Shown here: positions 41,272 through 50,374 of the stretch, one piece after another
Layout of the letters: every line of letters starts with the position of its first letter
Numbering within the stretch: the first letter of the stretch is position 1
Assembly: GCF_017355185.1 (NCBI RefSeq)
Contig: NZ_JADILJ010000024.1
Coordinates: forward strand, 1-58,389
Direction of reading: 5' to 3'
Origin: Rathayibacter sp. SD072
GTDB taxonomy: Bacteria > Actinomycetota > Actinomycetes > Actinomycetales > Microbacteriaceae
Length of the DNA: 58,389 bases
The notes under the pieces: model-generated
Seen by the model: only the letters and a program-made list of their open reading frames with translations
What the model was told of the DNA's origin: nothing
The model's database searches: none
Program-made: the position numbers and the translations under genes

Positions 41272-42101
41272 GAGCGTGTCTTCCTGGGGTCGGTGGGGCG
41301 TGCAGCGGGAGCGTCGGCGCGCAGGCGCGGGTCCGAGAGCGGGATCGAGTCGAGCAGGGTGCGGGTGTAGGGGTGGGCGGGAGCGTCGAAGACCTGGTCG
41401 CGGTCGCCGACCTCGACGAACTCGCCGCGGTTCATCACCGCGACGCGATCCGAGAGGTAGCGGACGACCGCGAGGTCGTGGGCGATGAAGAGGTACGAGA
41501 GTCCGCGCGCGGCCTGCAGGTCCTTGAGCAGGTTGATCACCTGCGCCTGCACCGACACGTCGAGCGCCGACACGGGCTCGTCGAGCACCAGGACGTCGGG
41601 CTCGAGCGCGAGCGCCCGGGCGATGCCGAGGCGCTGGCGCTGCCCGCCCGAGAACCGCGCGGGGCGCTTGTCGAGGGCGTCCGTGCCGAGCCCCACGTCC
41701 TCGAGGAGCGAGACGACGCGGTCGCGGGAGTAGCGCCCGGCGATCCGCAGCGGCTCGCCCACGATCTCGAGGGCGGTCAGGCGCGGGTCGAGGGCGGAGT
41801 AGGGGTCCTGGAAGACGAGCTGCATGCGGTTCTGCAGGCGCCGGCGCTCGCCGCGGCCGAGGGAGTCGAGGCTGTGCCCGAGCACCTCGATCGATCCGCT
41901 GGCCGCGGGGGTGAGTCCGAAGATCGTCCGCACCAGCGTCGACTTGCCGCAGCCCGACTCGCCGACGAGCCCGAGGGTCTCGCCGCGGCCCAGCTCGAAC
42001 GACACGCCCTTCACGGCCTCGACCACCCGGCGCGAGCGCAGGCCCGTCCTCTGCGTGAAGCGGACGTGCAGGTCGTCGACCTTCAGCACCGGCGCGCTCA
42101 C
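41268..42101 (-). CDS. Peptide/opine ABC transporter ATPase (DppF/OppF-like)
   Basis: A 277-residue ATPase from GTG 42101, which overlaps the upstream ATPase stop. Walker A GESGCGKST, Q-loop VFQDPYSALDPRL, signature FSGGQRQRLGIARAL and Walker B VLVLDEPVSALD are all present. The C-terminal PAHPYTRTLLDSIP segment is the DppF/OppF hallmark. It pairs with the DppD-like ATPase as a heterodimer. Confidence 0.93.
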   Translation of the reverse strand: MSAPVLKVDDLHVRFTQRTGLRSRRVVEAVKGVSFELGRGETLGLVGESGCGKSTLVRTIFGLTPAASGSIEVLGHSLDSLGRGERRRLQNRMQLVFQDPYSALDPRLTALEIVGEPLRIAGRYSRDRVVSLLEDVGLGTDALDKRPARFSGGQRQRLGIARALALEPDVLVLDEPVSALDVSVQAQVINLLKDLQAARGLSYLFIAHDLAVVRYLSDRVAVMNRGEFVEVGDRDQVFDAPAHPYTRTLLDSIPLSDPRLRADAPAARPTDPRKTRS

Positions 42102-43120
42102 GCGAGCACCCCCTCGACGGAGCGGGGCATGCGGCGGGCGAAGTGGCAGGCCGACCACTGGCCGTCCTCGACCTCGACGAGCAGGGGCTCGAGCTGCGTG
42201 CACAGGTCGGACTTCGCGGGCAGCTCGCAGCGCGGCGCGAACGGGCAGCCCCGCGGGCGGTTCTGCGGCGACGGAGGGGAGCCGGGGATCGCGTGGACCC
42301 GCTCGCCGCCCCGGCCCGCCGACAGCAGGCTGGCCAGCAGGCCGGCCGTGTAGGGGTGGGTCGGGTGCGCGAACACGTCCCAGACCGATCCGCGCTCGAC
42401 GACGCGTCCGGAGTAGAGGATGCAGAGGGAGTCGGCGACCTCGGCCACGAGTCCGAGGTCGTGGGTGATCAGGATCATCGCCGCGTCCGACTTCGCCCGG
42501 GCGGTGCCCAGCACGCTCATGATCTGCGCCTGGATCGTCACGTCGAGCGCGGTCGTCGGCTCGTCGGCGATGAGGACGGACGGCTCGTTCGCCATCGCCA
42601 TCGCGATGACCGCGCGCTGGCGCATCCCTCCCGACCACTGGTGCGGGTACGCCTTCGCGCGCTGCGCCGGGTCGGGGACCCCGACGTCGGCGAGCAGCCC
42701 GGTGACGCGGCGGCGCACCTCGGCGGGGCGCAGCGCCCGGTCGTGCACGCGCAGCGCCCGGCCGATCTGGCCGCCCACCCGCTTGACGGGGTTGAGCGCG
42801 GTCATCGGGTCCTGGAACACCATCGCGAGCTCGCTGCCGCGCAGGCCCCGCAGCTCCGGCTCGGGCATTCCGAGCAGGTCGCGCCCGCGGTACCGGACGC
42901 TGCCGCCGAGCACCTCGAGCCCGGCGGGCAGGAGCCCGAGCACGGCGAGCATCGTGACGCTCTTGCCCGAGCCCGATTCGCCGACGAGGCACAGGACCTC
43001 GCGCTCGTGCAGGGTGAAGGAGATGCGGTCGACGAGGGTCACGACGTCGCCGTGCTCATCGGAGTAGCCGACGCTGAGGTCGCGGACCTCGAGCAGCACG
43101 GCGCGGGGGGAGTCGGTCAT
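42098..43120 (-). CDS. Peptide/opine ABC transporter ATPase (DppD/OppD-like)
   Basis: A 340-residue ATPase from ATG 43120, overlapping the permease stop. Walker A GESGSGKS, Q-loop VFQDPMTALNPVKRV, signature WSGGMRQRAVIAMAM and Walker B VLIADEPTTALD are intact. The C-terminal oligopeptide-transporter extension with cysteines (RPRGCPFAPRCELPAKSDLC and ACHFA) is present; in this subfamily it can bind an iron-sulfur cluster. Confidence 0.93.
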   Translation of the reverse strand: MTDSPRAVLLEVRDLSVGYSDEHGDVVTLVDRISFTLHEREVLCLVGESGSGKSVTMLAVLGLLPAGLEVLGGSVRYRGRDLLGMPEPELRGLRGSELAMVFQDPMTALNPVKRVGGQIGRALRVHDRALRPAEVRRRVTGLLADVGVPDPAQRAKAYPHQWSGGMRQRAVIAMAMANEPSVLIADEPTTALDVTIQAQIMSVLGTARAKSDAAMILITHDLGLVAEVADSLCILYSGRVVERGSVWDVFAHPTHPYTAGLLASLLSAGRGGERVHAIPGSPPSPQNRPRGCPFAPRCELPAKSDLCTQLEPLLVEVEDGQWSACHFARRMPRSVEGVLA

Positions 43121-44034
43121 CGGAGGCTCCGCTTCACGGATCGACGGGACGTGCGGCGGACGGTGGTGGCCGAGCCCTCGGCCGTGAAGCGCTGGCTCAG
43201 GAGGTTGGTGCCGGCGACCGTGAGGAAGATCGCGACGCCGGGCACGATCGCCAGGTGCGGAGCCTGGCGGACGTAGTTCTGGCCCTCGCTGATCATCAGT
43301 CCCCAGCTCGGCGTCGGCGCCTGCACCCCGAGTCCGAGGAAGTCGAACGACGAGGTGAGCAGCATGACCGCGCCGATGTCGCTGGAGGCCAGGATCATCA
43401 TCTGCACGGCGACGTTCGGGACGATGTGGCGGCGCACGGTCCAGAGCCCGCCCGCCCCCTGGATCCGCGGCGCGAGGACGAAGTCGCGGTCGCGCAGCGC
43501 CATCGCCGTGCTCCGGGCGACCCTCGCGTAGCCGACCCAGTAGGTGGCGGCGAGCACGCCGATCATGAGCCAGACGCTCGGGCCGAGCGAGGCGGCGAGG
43601 GCGATGAGCACGAGGATCACCGGCATCGCGAGCTGGATGTCGGCGAGGCCCATCAGCACGTTGTCGGTGCGGCCGCCCACGTAGCCCGACCAGGTGCCGA
43701 TCGCCATGCCGGCGAGGCTGTTGACGACGACGATGAGCACGACGATGCCCAGCGTGACCCGGCCGGCGAGAGCGAGCCTCGAGGCGACGTCGCGGCCGAG
43801 TGCGTCGGTCCCCAGCCACGCTCCGGAGGTGCCGGGCGGTGCCAGCACCTGCGCGAGGTCCTGCGCGAACGGCGCGTAGCCGGGGAGCAGCGGGTAGGCG
43901 AGGGAGAACAGGACGACGGAGCCGACCATGACGGCGCCGAGCGCCTGCAGAGCGGGGACCCGGCGGCCGCGCAGGAACGCCGTCGTGATGCCGGCCCGCA
44001 GGGCTCCGGTGCGGATGATCTCGGTGGTGGTCAC
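43117..44034 (-). CDS. Peptide/opine ABC transporter permease (DppC-like)
   Basis: A 305-residue permease from GTG 44034, overlapping the preceding permease stop (GTGA). An N-terminal helix is followed by APPGTSGAWLGTDALGRDVA, the DppC landmark, five further helices, and the EAA-type loop RDRDFVLAPRIQGAGGLWTV. It ends SVKRSLR. It forms a heterodimer with the DppB-like permease. Confidence 0.93.
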   Translation of the reverse strand: MTTTEIIRTGALRAGITTAFLRGRRVPALQALGAVMVGSVVLFSLAYPLLPGYAPFAQDLAQVLAPPGTSGAWLGTDALGRDVASRLALAGRVTLGIVVLIVVVNSLAGMAIGTWSGYVGGRTDNVLMGLADIQLAMPVILVLIALAASLGPSVWLMIGVLAATYWVGYARVARSTAMALRDRDFVLAPRIQGAGGLWTVRRHIVPNVAVQMMILASSDIGAVMLLTSSFDFLGLGVQAPTPSWGLMISEGQNYVRQAPHLAIVPGVAIFLTVAGTNLLSQRFTAEGSATTVRRTSRRSVKRSLR

Positions 44035-44951
44035 GCGAGCCTCACTCGGGGGTCGATGAGCCCGGACACGAGGTCGACGAGCAGGTTGGCGAGGATGAAG
44101 AGGACGGCCACGACGATGAGCCCGGACTGCACCACGGGGAAGTCGCGGGAGTAGACCGCTCCGAGCATCAGCTGCCCCATCCCGGGCCAGGCGAACACGT
44201 TCTCGACGATGACGAGGCCGCCGAGGAAGGAGCCGAGGCTGATGCCCGCGACCGTCAGGACCGGCAGGAGGGCGTTGGGCAGGAGCTCCCCGACCACCAC
44301 GCGGAACCGGTTCTCGCCGCGGGCGGAGGCCGTGCGGGCGTAGTCCTGGGTCGACTGCTCGGTGAGCGCGTTGTCGAGCAGCCGCGTGTAGAGGACGAAC
44401 TGACCCGTCGCGATGGTGAGCGCCGGCATGACGATCGCGAGCGGATCGCGGTTGCCGAGCGAGGGGAGGGCGCCGAGCCAGACTGAGAAGACCAGCACCA
44501 GCAGCAGCCCGAAGAAGAAGTCCGGGATCGCCTGCCGCGTCGATCCGAGGCCCAGCGAGAGCGCGCGCAGACCGCGCGACCGGGTGAGCTGGATGACGAC
44601 CCCGGCGATCAGGGCGAGCGCCAGGCCCAGGAGGAGCCCGACCGCGCCGAGCGAGAGCGAGGCCGGCAGGCGCTCGAGGACGAGCTCCATCGAGGACACC
44701 CCGGTCTGCCGGTACGAGTCGCCGAAGTCGCCGGTGAGCAGCCCGCCGAGGTAGCTCAGGTACTGCTGCCAGAGCGGCAGGTCGAAGCCGAGGCGGTGGT
44801 TCAGATCGGCGATCTGCTCGGGAGTCGCGTTCTCGGTGAGCAGGAGCGCCGCGGGGCTGCCGCTGAGGCGGCCGAGGGCGAACGCGATCGTGACGACGGC
44901 GAGGATCGTCGCCGCGCCCTGGGCGATCCGGCGGACGAGGTAGGGGCCCAC
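44031..44951 (-). CDS. Peptide/opine ABC transporter permease (DppB-like)
   Basis: A 306-residue permease from GTG 44951 with a near-perfect GGAGGTGA Shine-Dalgarno. DppB features are GPYLVRRIAQGAATILAVVT, LNHRLGFDLPLWQQYLSYLG, GLLTGDFGDSYRQTG and an EAA-type loop in QDYARTASARGENRFRVVVG. It is the first gene of a five-gene operon in which every junction is a 4-nt overlap. Its promoter region is shared divergently with the OCD-family/GntR pair. Confidence 0.93.
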   Translation of the reverse strand: MGPYLVRRIAQGAATILAVVTIAFALGRLSGSPAALLLTENATPEQIADLNHRLGFDLPLWQQYLSYLGGLLTGDFGDSYRQTGVSSMELVLERLPASLSLGAVGLLLGLALALIAGVVIQLTRSRGLRALSLGLGSTRQAIPDFFFGLLLVLVFSVWLGALPSLGNRDPLAIVMPALTIATGQFVLYTRLLDNALTEQSTQDYARTASARGENRFRVVVGELLPNALLPVLTVAGISLGSFLGGLVIVENVFAWPGMGQLMLGAVYSRDFPVVQSGLIVVAVLFILANLLVDLVSGLIDPRVRLA

Positions 44952-44987
44952 GACGTCACCTCCCTTCCTGGTCTGTCGGTGCTGGCG

Positions 44988-45194
44988 GTATACAGAATTG
45001 CGCTCTCGTGTTTCCTCTGCATCACGGGAGGTTTCGACTGCGTAAACACTGCGGCGCTCATCCTGGATGCAACAGGCCCGCGCTGTCCCGGTAATCCGGC
45101 CTTGAAAAGCTCACCAGCAGTCGACTGGATACATCTCTCCTGCAACCTCGGTAGCGAGCATCGATCGCGGACTCGCCTTTCTGCATACAGAATG
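44988..45194. promoter_or_regulatory. Divergent control region with two ATACAGAAT sites
   Basis: GTATACAGAATT (44988-44999) and GCATACAGAATG (45183-45194) are direct near-repeats 195 bp apart. One is close to each divergent start (44951 and 45211). The GTATAC core is a palindrome of the kind bound by GntR/FCD proteins, and such a regulator is encoded two genes to the right. A TTGAAA (45102-45107) with a weak -10 about 18-20 nt further is a possible promoter for the rightward genes. Confidence 0.5.
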
Positions 45195-45210
45195 ACCCCA
45201 GGAGGAACAC

Positions 45211-46206
45211 ATGACGACACGCATCATCACGTCCGAGGACTGCGAGGAGCTCATCGAGTGGCCCGGTCTCACGGCGGCCCTCGAGGCGGCGCACCGCGCC
45301 CTCGCCACCGGAGGCGCGGTGCAGCCCGTGCCGCACGCGCTGCGGATCCCGGGCGACACCAGCGCCGACGGTCCCGCGGTCGTGCCCATGGGCGCCTCCG
45401 CCCCCTACCTCGGCCTCGCCGCGGTGAAGCTGCTGATCGACTCCCCGCGCAACCGCGCCCTGGGCGCCCCCGCGCAGCGCTCCACGGTCTCGCTCTACTC
45501 GAGCGAGACCGCCGAGTGCCTCGCGCTGATCGACGGCCGCGCCCTCACGCGACTGCGCACCGCCGCCGTGTCGGCGCTGGCCACGCGGACGCTCGCCCGG
45601 CCCGACTCCCGCGTCCTCGCCCTCGTGGGCGCCGGCCCCCTGGCGCGTGAGCACGCCCTCGCGCTCGGGTCCGTCCTCGAGCTCGACGAGGTCCGCGTCT
45701 GGTCGCCGTCCGGCTCCTCCGCCCAGGTCCTCGCCGCCGAGCTCGTCGCCAACGGCATCGCCGCCTCGGCGCCGAGCGGGCTCGAGCGGGCGGTGCGCGG
45801 AGCGGACGTCGTCTGCACCCTGACCCCGTCGGTCGACCCCCTCCTCGACGCCTCCTGGCTCGCCGACGGCGTGCACGTGAACGCCGTGGGATCGCCTCCG
45901 CGCCACGGCTACCGGGAGCTCGCCGCCGAGGTCCTCTCGCGCGCCGACCGGGTCGTCGTCGACACCCGCGGCATCGCCTTCGCCGAGTCGGACAACATCC
46001 GCCGGTCGGGACTGGGAGCCTCCGACGTCGCCGAGCTGGGCGAGGTGCTCGTCGGACGAGCGCCCGGTCGAGCCCGTGCCGCCGACGTGACCGTGTTCAA
46101 CTCCGTCGGCATCGGACTGCAGGATCTCGCGGCCGCCGCGTACGTCCTCGAGCGCGCCGTGCGCACCGAACGGGGCGTCGAGGTCCGGACGCGGGCGGCC
46201 CGATGA
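45211..46206 (+). CDS. Ornithine cyclodeaminase / mu-crystallin family protein
   Basis: A 331-residue NAD(P)-dependent protein. TRIITSEDCEELIEWPGLTA and GAVQPVPHALRIPGDTSADG start the family pattern. AECLALIDGRALTRLRTAAV and SALATRTLARPDSRVLALVG lead into the Rossmann fold with GAGPLAREHALALGSVLELD. The family includes ornithine cyclodeaminase, alanine dehydrogenase, ketimine reductases and opine-catabolic enzymes. ATG 45211 has AGGAGGAACAC upstream. It overlaps the GntR gene (ATGA) if that gene uses its first start. The neighbouring opine-type ABC operon supports a role in degrading an imported imino or amino acid. Confidence 0.88.
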   Translation: MTTRIITSEDCEELIEWPGLTAALEAAHRALATGGAVQPVPHALRIPGDTSADGPAVVPMGASAPYLGLAAVKLLIDSPRNRALGAPAQRSTVSLYSSETAECLALIDGRALTRLRTAAVSALATRTLARPDSRVLALVGAGPLAREHALALGSVLELDEVRVWSPSGSSAQVLAAELVANGIAASAPSGLERAVRGADVVCTLTPSVDPLLDASWLADGVHVNAVGSPPRHGYRELAAEVLSRADRVVVDTRGIAFAESDNIRRSGLGASDVAELGEVLVGRAPGRARAADVTVFNSVGIGLQDLAAAAYVLERAVRTERGVEVRTRAAR

Positions 46207-46274
46207 GCACCGCGCGGACCGGCGCACCCGCGCCGACGCGCTTGAATAGGGGGAGCCGAGCGAAGGAGGCCCGC

Positions 46275-46931
46275 GTGACCGGCATCGTCCCCGAGGAGTC
46301 TCTGACCGCGCAGACCTACCGCACGCTGCGCCGCCGCATCATCCTGGGCCAGTACCCCCAGGGCTCCCGGCTCGTCGAGTCGGCGCTCGCGAGCGAGCTC
46401 AGCGTCTCGCGCCTCCCCATCCGGGAGGCGGTGCCGCAGCTCGAGAACGAGGGCTTCGTCCGCACGCTCCCGCGGCGCAGCTCCCGGGTCTCGGAGTGGA
46501 CGGCCGCCGACGTGACCGAGCTCTTCGACGTCCGCCTCAGCCTCGAGACCCTGGCGGCCCGACTCGCCGCTCGGCGCGTGGCCGAGGGCGTGTCGCCCGC
46601 GCCGCTGCACGACGCGATCGCCGCCGAGCACCGCGCGCTCGACAGCGAGGACTGGCTCCTGGTCGCCGAGACGAGCACCGTGGTGCACGAGGCGATCGCC
46701 GGCCTCGCCGGCAGCGCGCTCCTGGGGTCGCTCATGCGCGCGGTGAGCGGGCGGATGACGTGGCTCTTCTACCTCACGTCGGCGCGCGACCAGCACCAGC
46801 AGTCGGACGAGCACCAGGGCCTGCTCGAGGCGATCCTCGCGGGCAACGACCGGCTCGCCGAGTCGATCGCCTTCACCCACATCGAGAAGGGCCGGGCGCC
46901 GTCGCTGCGGCTGATGACCGGCGGCGACTGA
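46275..46931 (+). CDS. GntR-family regulator with FCD effector domain
   Basis: A 218-residue regulator from GTG 46275, which has AAGGAGG five bases upstream. ATG 46203, overlapping the OCD-family stop, is an in-frame alternative. The winged helix reads SLTAQTYRTLRRRIILGQYP and GSRLVESALASELSVSRLPI, then REAVPQLENEGFVRTLPRRS. The all-helical FCD domain follows (DVTELFDVRLSLETLAARLA, DEHQGLLEAILAGNDRLAES with a C-terminal His). It is the probable repressor of the divergent ABC operon and its own operon through the ATACAGAAT sites. The effector is likely the transported compound. Confidence 0.9.
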   Translation: MTGIVPEESLTAQTYRTLRRRIILGQYPQGSRLVESALASELSVSRLPIREAVPQLENEGFVRTLPRRSSRVSEWTAADVTELFDVRLSLETLAARLAARRVAEGVSPAPLHDAIAAEHRALDSEDWLLVAETSTVVHEAIAGLAGSALLGSLMRAVSGRMTWLFYLTSARDQHQQSDEHQGLLEAILAGNDRLAESIAFTHIEKGRAPSLRLMTGGD

Positions 46932-46940
46932 GGACCCGCC

Positions 46941-48515
<1,575 letters not shown>

Positions 48516-48615
48516 GTGCCGCCCTCGGTTCGTGTCGCGCGCGAGTGCCTGCCTCGACGCTGATGGGTGCCGCCGATGATACGCGAGCACGGGGACCGGG
48601 GTGGTCCCGGAAGGG

Positions 48616-49617
48616 TCACGACCGGGGCGGCGCCGTCGACTCGCGCACGACCAGCTCGGTGGGGATCCGCGTGCGCTGCGGGATCTCCTGGCCGCGGATG
48701 CGGGCGTGGATCACCTCGGCGACGGTCGAGCCGAGCTTGTCGAAGTCCTGCTTCACCGTGGTGAGCGGAGGGAGGAAGTGCCGCGCGGTCGGCAGGTCGT
48801 CGAAGCCCACGATGCTGACGTCCTCGGGCACCCGGATGCCGCGCGAGACCAGGCCGTGGATCACTCCGAGCGCCATCTCGTCGTTCGCGACGACCATGGC
48901 GGTGAAGTCGGGGACCGAGCGCAGGCTCGTGGCGAAGTCGTAGCCGGAGTCGGGGGTCCAGTCGCCCACGACGATCGGCCGCTCGTGCATGCCCCACGCC
49001 TTCGCGCGGGTGTGGAAGGCGCGCTCCCTGGCGCGCGCGTCGAGCCAGTCGAGGGGGCCGGACATGTGCAGCACGTCGCGGTGCCCGAGCGAGGCGAGGT
49101 GGTCGACCGCCTGGGCCATGCCGCCCTGCTGGTCGACCGAGACGGTGAGGAAGTTGGGGTCCTTGTCGGACTTGACCACCAGGGTCGGCACGCCGATCCG
49201 GACGGTGCGCAGCGTCGCGACGGAGGAGGAGCGCGGGGCGATGACGCAGAGCGCGTCGATCCCGAGTCCGGTGAGGTGGTTGATCGCGTCGACCGCCGTC
49301 ATGTCGGCGTCGCTGCGGAGGGCCACCGAGGTGATGGAGTAGCCCTTCTCGCGGGCCGCGCGCTCGATCGCCCGCAGCGTGCTCGAGGGGCCGAACTCGG
49401 CTCCGCTCTCGACCATCACGCCGATGCGGTCGGTGCGCTGGGTGACCAGCGAGCGCGCCGCGATGTTGGGCCGGTAGTTGAGCTCGTCGACCGCCTCGAG
49501 GACCTTCTGCCGGGTCGACTCCTTGATGTTGGGATGACCGCTCAGCACCCGCGACACCGTCATGTGCGAGACGCCCGCGACGGCGGCGACGTGGCGCAGG
49601 TTGGGCCGGTCGGCCAT
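48616..49617 (-). CDS. LacI-family transcriptional regulator
   Basis: A 333-residue regulator. ATG 49617 is chosen for its GGAGGGGG Shine-Dalgarno; GTG 49623 is in frame. Helix-turn-helix and hinge: NLRHVAAVAGVSHMTVSRVL, SGHPNIKESTRQKVLEAVDE, LNYRPNIAARSLVTQRTDRI. Effector domain: GIDALCVIAPRSSSVATLRT, MVVANDEMALGVIHGLVSRG, VSIVGFDDLPTARHFLPPLT. It precedes the orphan ATPase on the same strand with a 100-nt gap and probably controls it. It is also a candidate binder of the TGTTnnCGnnAACA sites, though no such site lies in its own promoter. Confidence 0.92.
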   Translation of the reverse strand: MADRPNLRHVAAVAGVSHMTVSRVLSGHPNIKESTRQKVLEAVDELNYRPNIAARSLVTQRTDRIGVMVESGAEFGPSSTLRAIERAAREKGYSITSVALRSDADMTAVDAINHLTGLGIDALCVIAPRSSSVATLRTVRIGVPTLVVKSDKDPNFLTVSVDQQGGMAQAVDHLASLGHRDVLHMSGPLDWLDARARERAFHTRAKAWGMHERPIVVGDWTPDSGYDFATSLRSVPDFTAMVVANDEMALGVIHGLVSRGIRVPEDVSIVGFDDLPTARHFLPPLTTVKQDFDKLGSTVAEVIHARIRGQEIPQRTRIPTELVVRESTAPPRS

Positions 49618-49689
49618 GTGCACCCCCTCCGGTCCCCGGGCGTCGGAGTCGCGAGCCCGCGACCGGCGAGGGCTCGCGGGTCGTAGGTG

Positions 49690-49706
49690 CTGACAAGCAT
49701 AGTCAG
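49690..49706 (-). promoter_or_regulatory. Possible autoregulatory operator over the LacI-gene -10
   Basis: CTGACAAGCATAGTCAG is a 17-bp imperfect palindrome with CTGAC/GTCAG arms. On the minus strand it contains TATGCT, a good -10 element, about 73 nt before the regulator start. Confidence 0.4.
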
Positions 49707-49785
49707 GCGGTGCGGCGGGGAGCGGCAGGGCGGGGTCGCGCTCTCACAGCGGCTCCGGACGGGGGGTGCGGGCTGCGCCCCGCGC

Positions 49786-50232
49786 TCAGGCGGACCCGGC
49801 GAGGAAGCGGCCGCGCTCCTCGATGAGGCGGCGCAGGTGGCGCGCGAGGACGGTGTGCTCGACGAGCCGGCCGAGGGGGCCGAGCGGCGCGGTGAACTCG
49901 ATCCGGTCGGTCATGACGCAGCCTGCTCCGTCCGCCTCGAAGAGGTGCTCGTGGCGGAAGCGGGCGAAGGGACCGCGGACCTGCTCGTCGACGAAGCGGT
50001 GCGGGGCGTCGAACGCGGTGACGCGGCTCGTGAGCGAGAACGGGAGGCCGAAGTGGCGGGCCCGCCACGTCACCTCCTCGCCCGGTCCGATCAGGCCGGT
50101 GACGACTCCGCCCACCGCCCGCTCGCCGGCGGCGGCCTGCGAGGCCGTGTGCACGCCGATGTCGCGGGCGAGGTCGAAGAGCTCGGCGGGCGAGCGGGAG
50201 GAGCGGGTGCGGCACTCGAACGACACGGTCAC
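49786..50232 (-). CDS. SRPBCC-family (START-like) protein
   Basis: A 148-residue cytoplasmic protein from GTG 50232. The fold pattern is clear: VTVSFECRTRSSRSPAELFD, then GPGEEVTWRARHFGLPFSLT, HRFVDEQVRGPFARFRHEHL, MTDRIEFTAPLGPLGRLVEH and a C-terminal helix LARHLRRLIEERGRFL. SRPBCC proteins bind hydrophobic ligands in a deep cavity. The cyclase/dehydrase-like branch seen here has no fixed function. It is divergent from the PL8 gene. Confidence 0.85.
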   Translation of the reverse strand: MTVSFECRTRSSRSPAELFDLARDIGVHTASQAAAGERAVGGVVTGLIGPGEEVTWRARHFGLPFSLTSRVTAFDAPHRFVDEQVRGPFARFRHEHLFEADGAGCVMTDRIEFTAPLGPLGRLVEHTVLARHLRRLIEERGRFLAGSA

Positions 50233-50374
50233 GGAGTCGATCCTCGCGCAGGCGGGTCCGAGTCGCTCCCGCGGTGGAAGCGGCATACCCTCGGAACGCA
50301 CGCGCCGTCGCAGCCCGCGGGCACCGAGGTCCGCGCCCCCGAGGGCGACCGCGGCGGCGTCACCGGGATGATCC

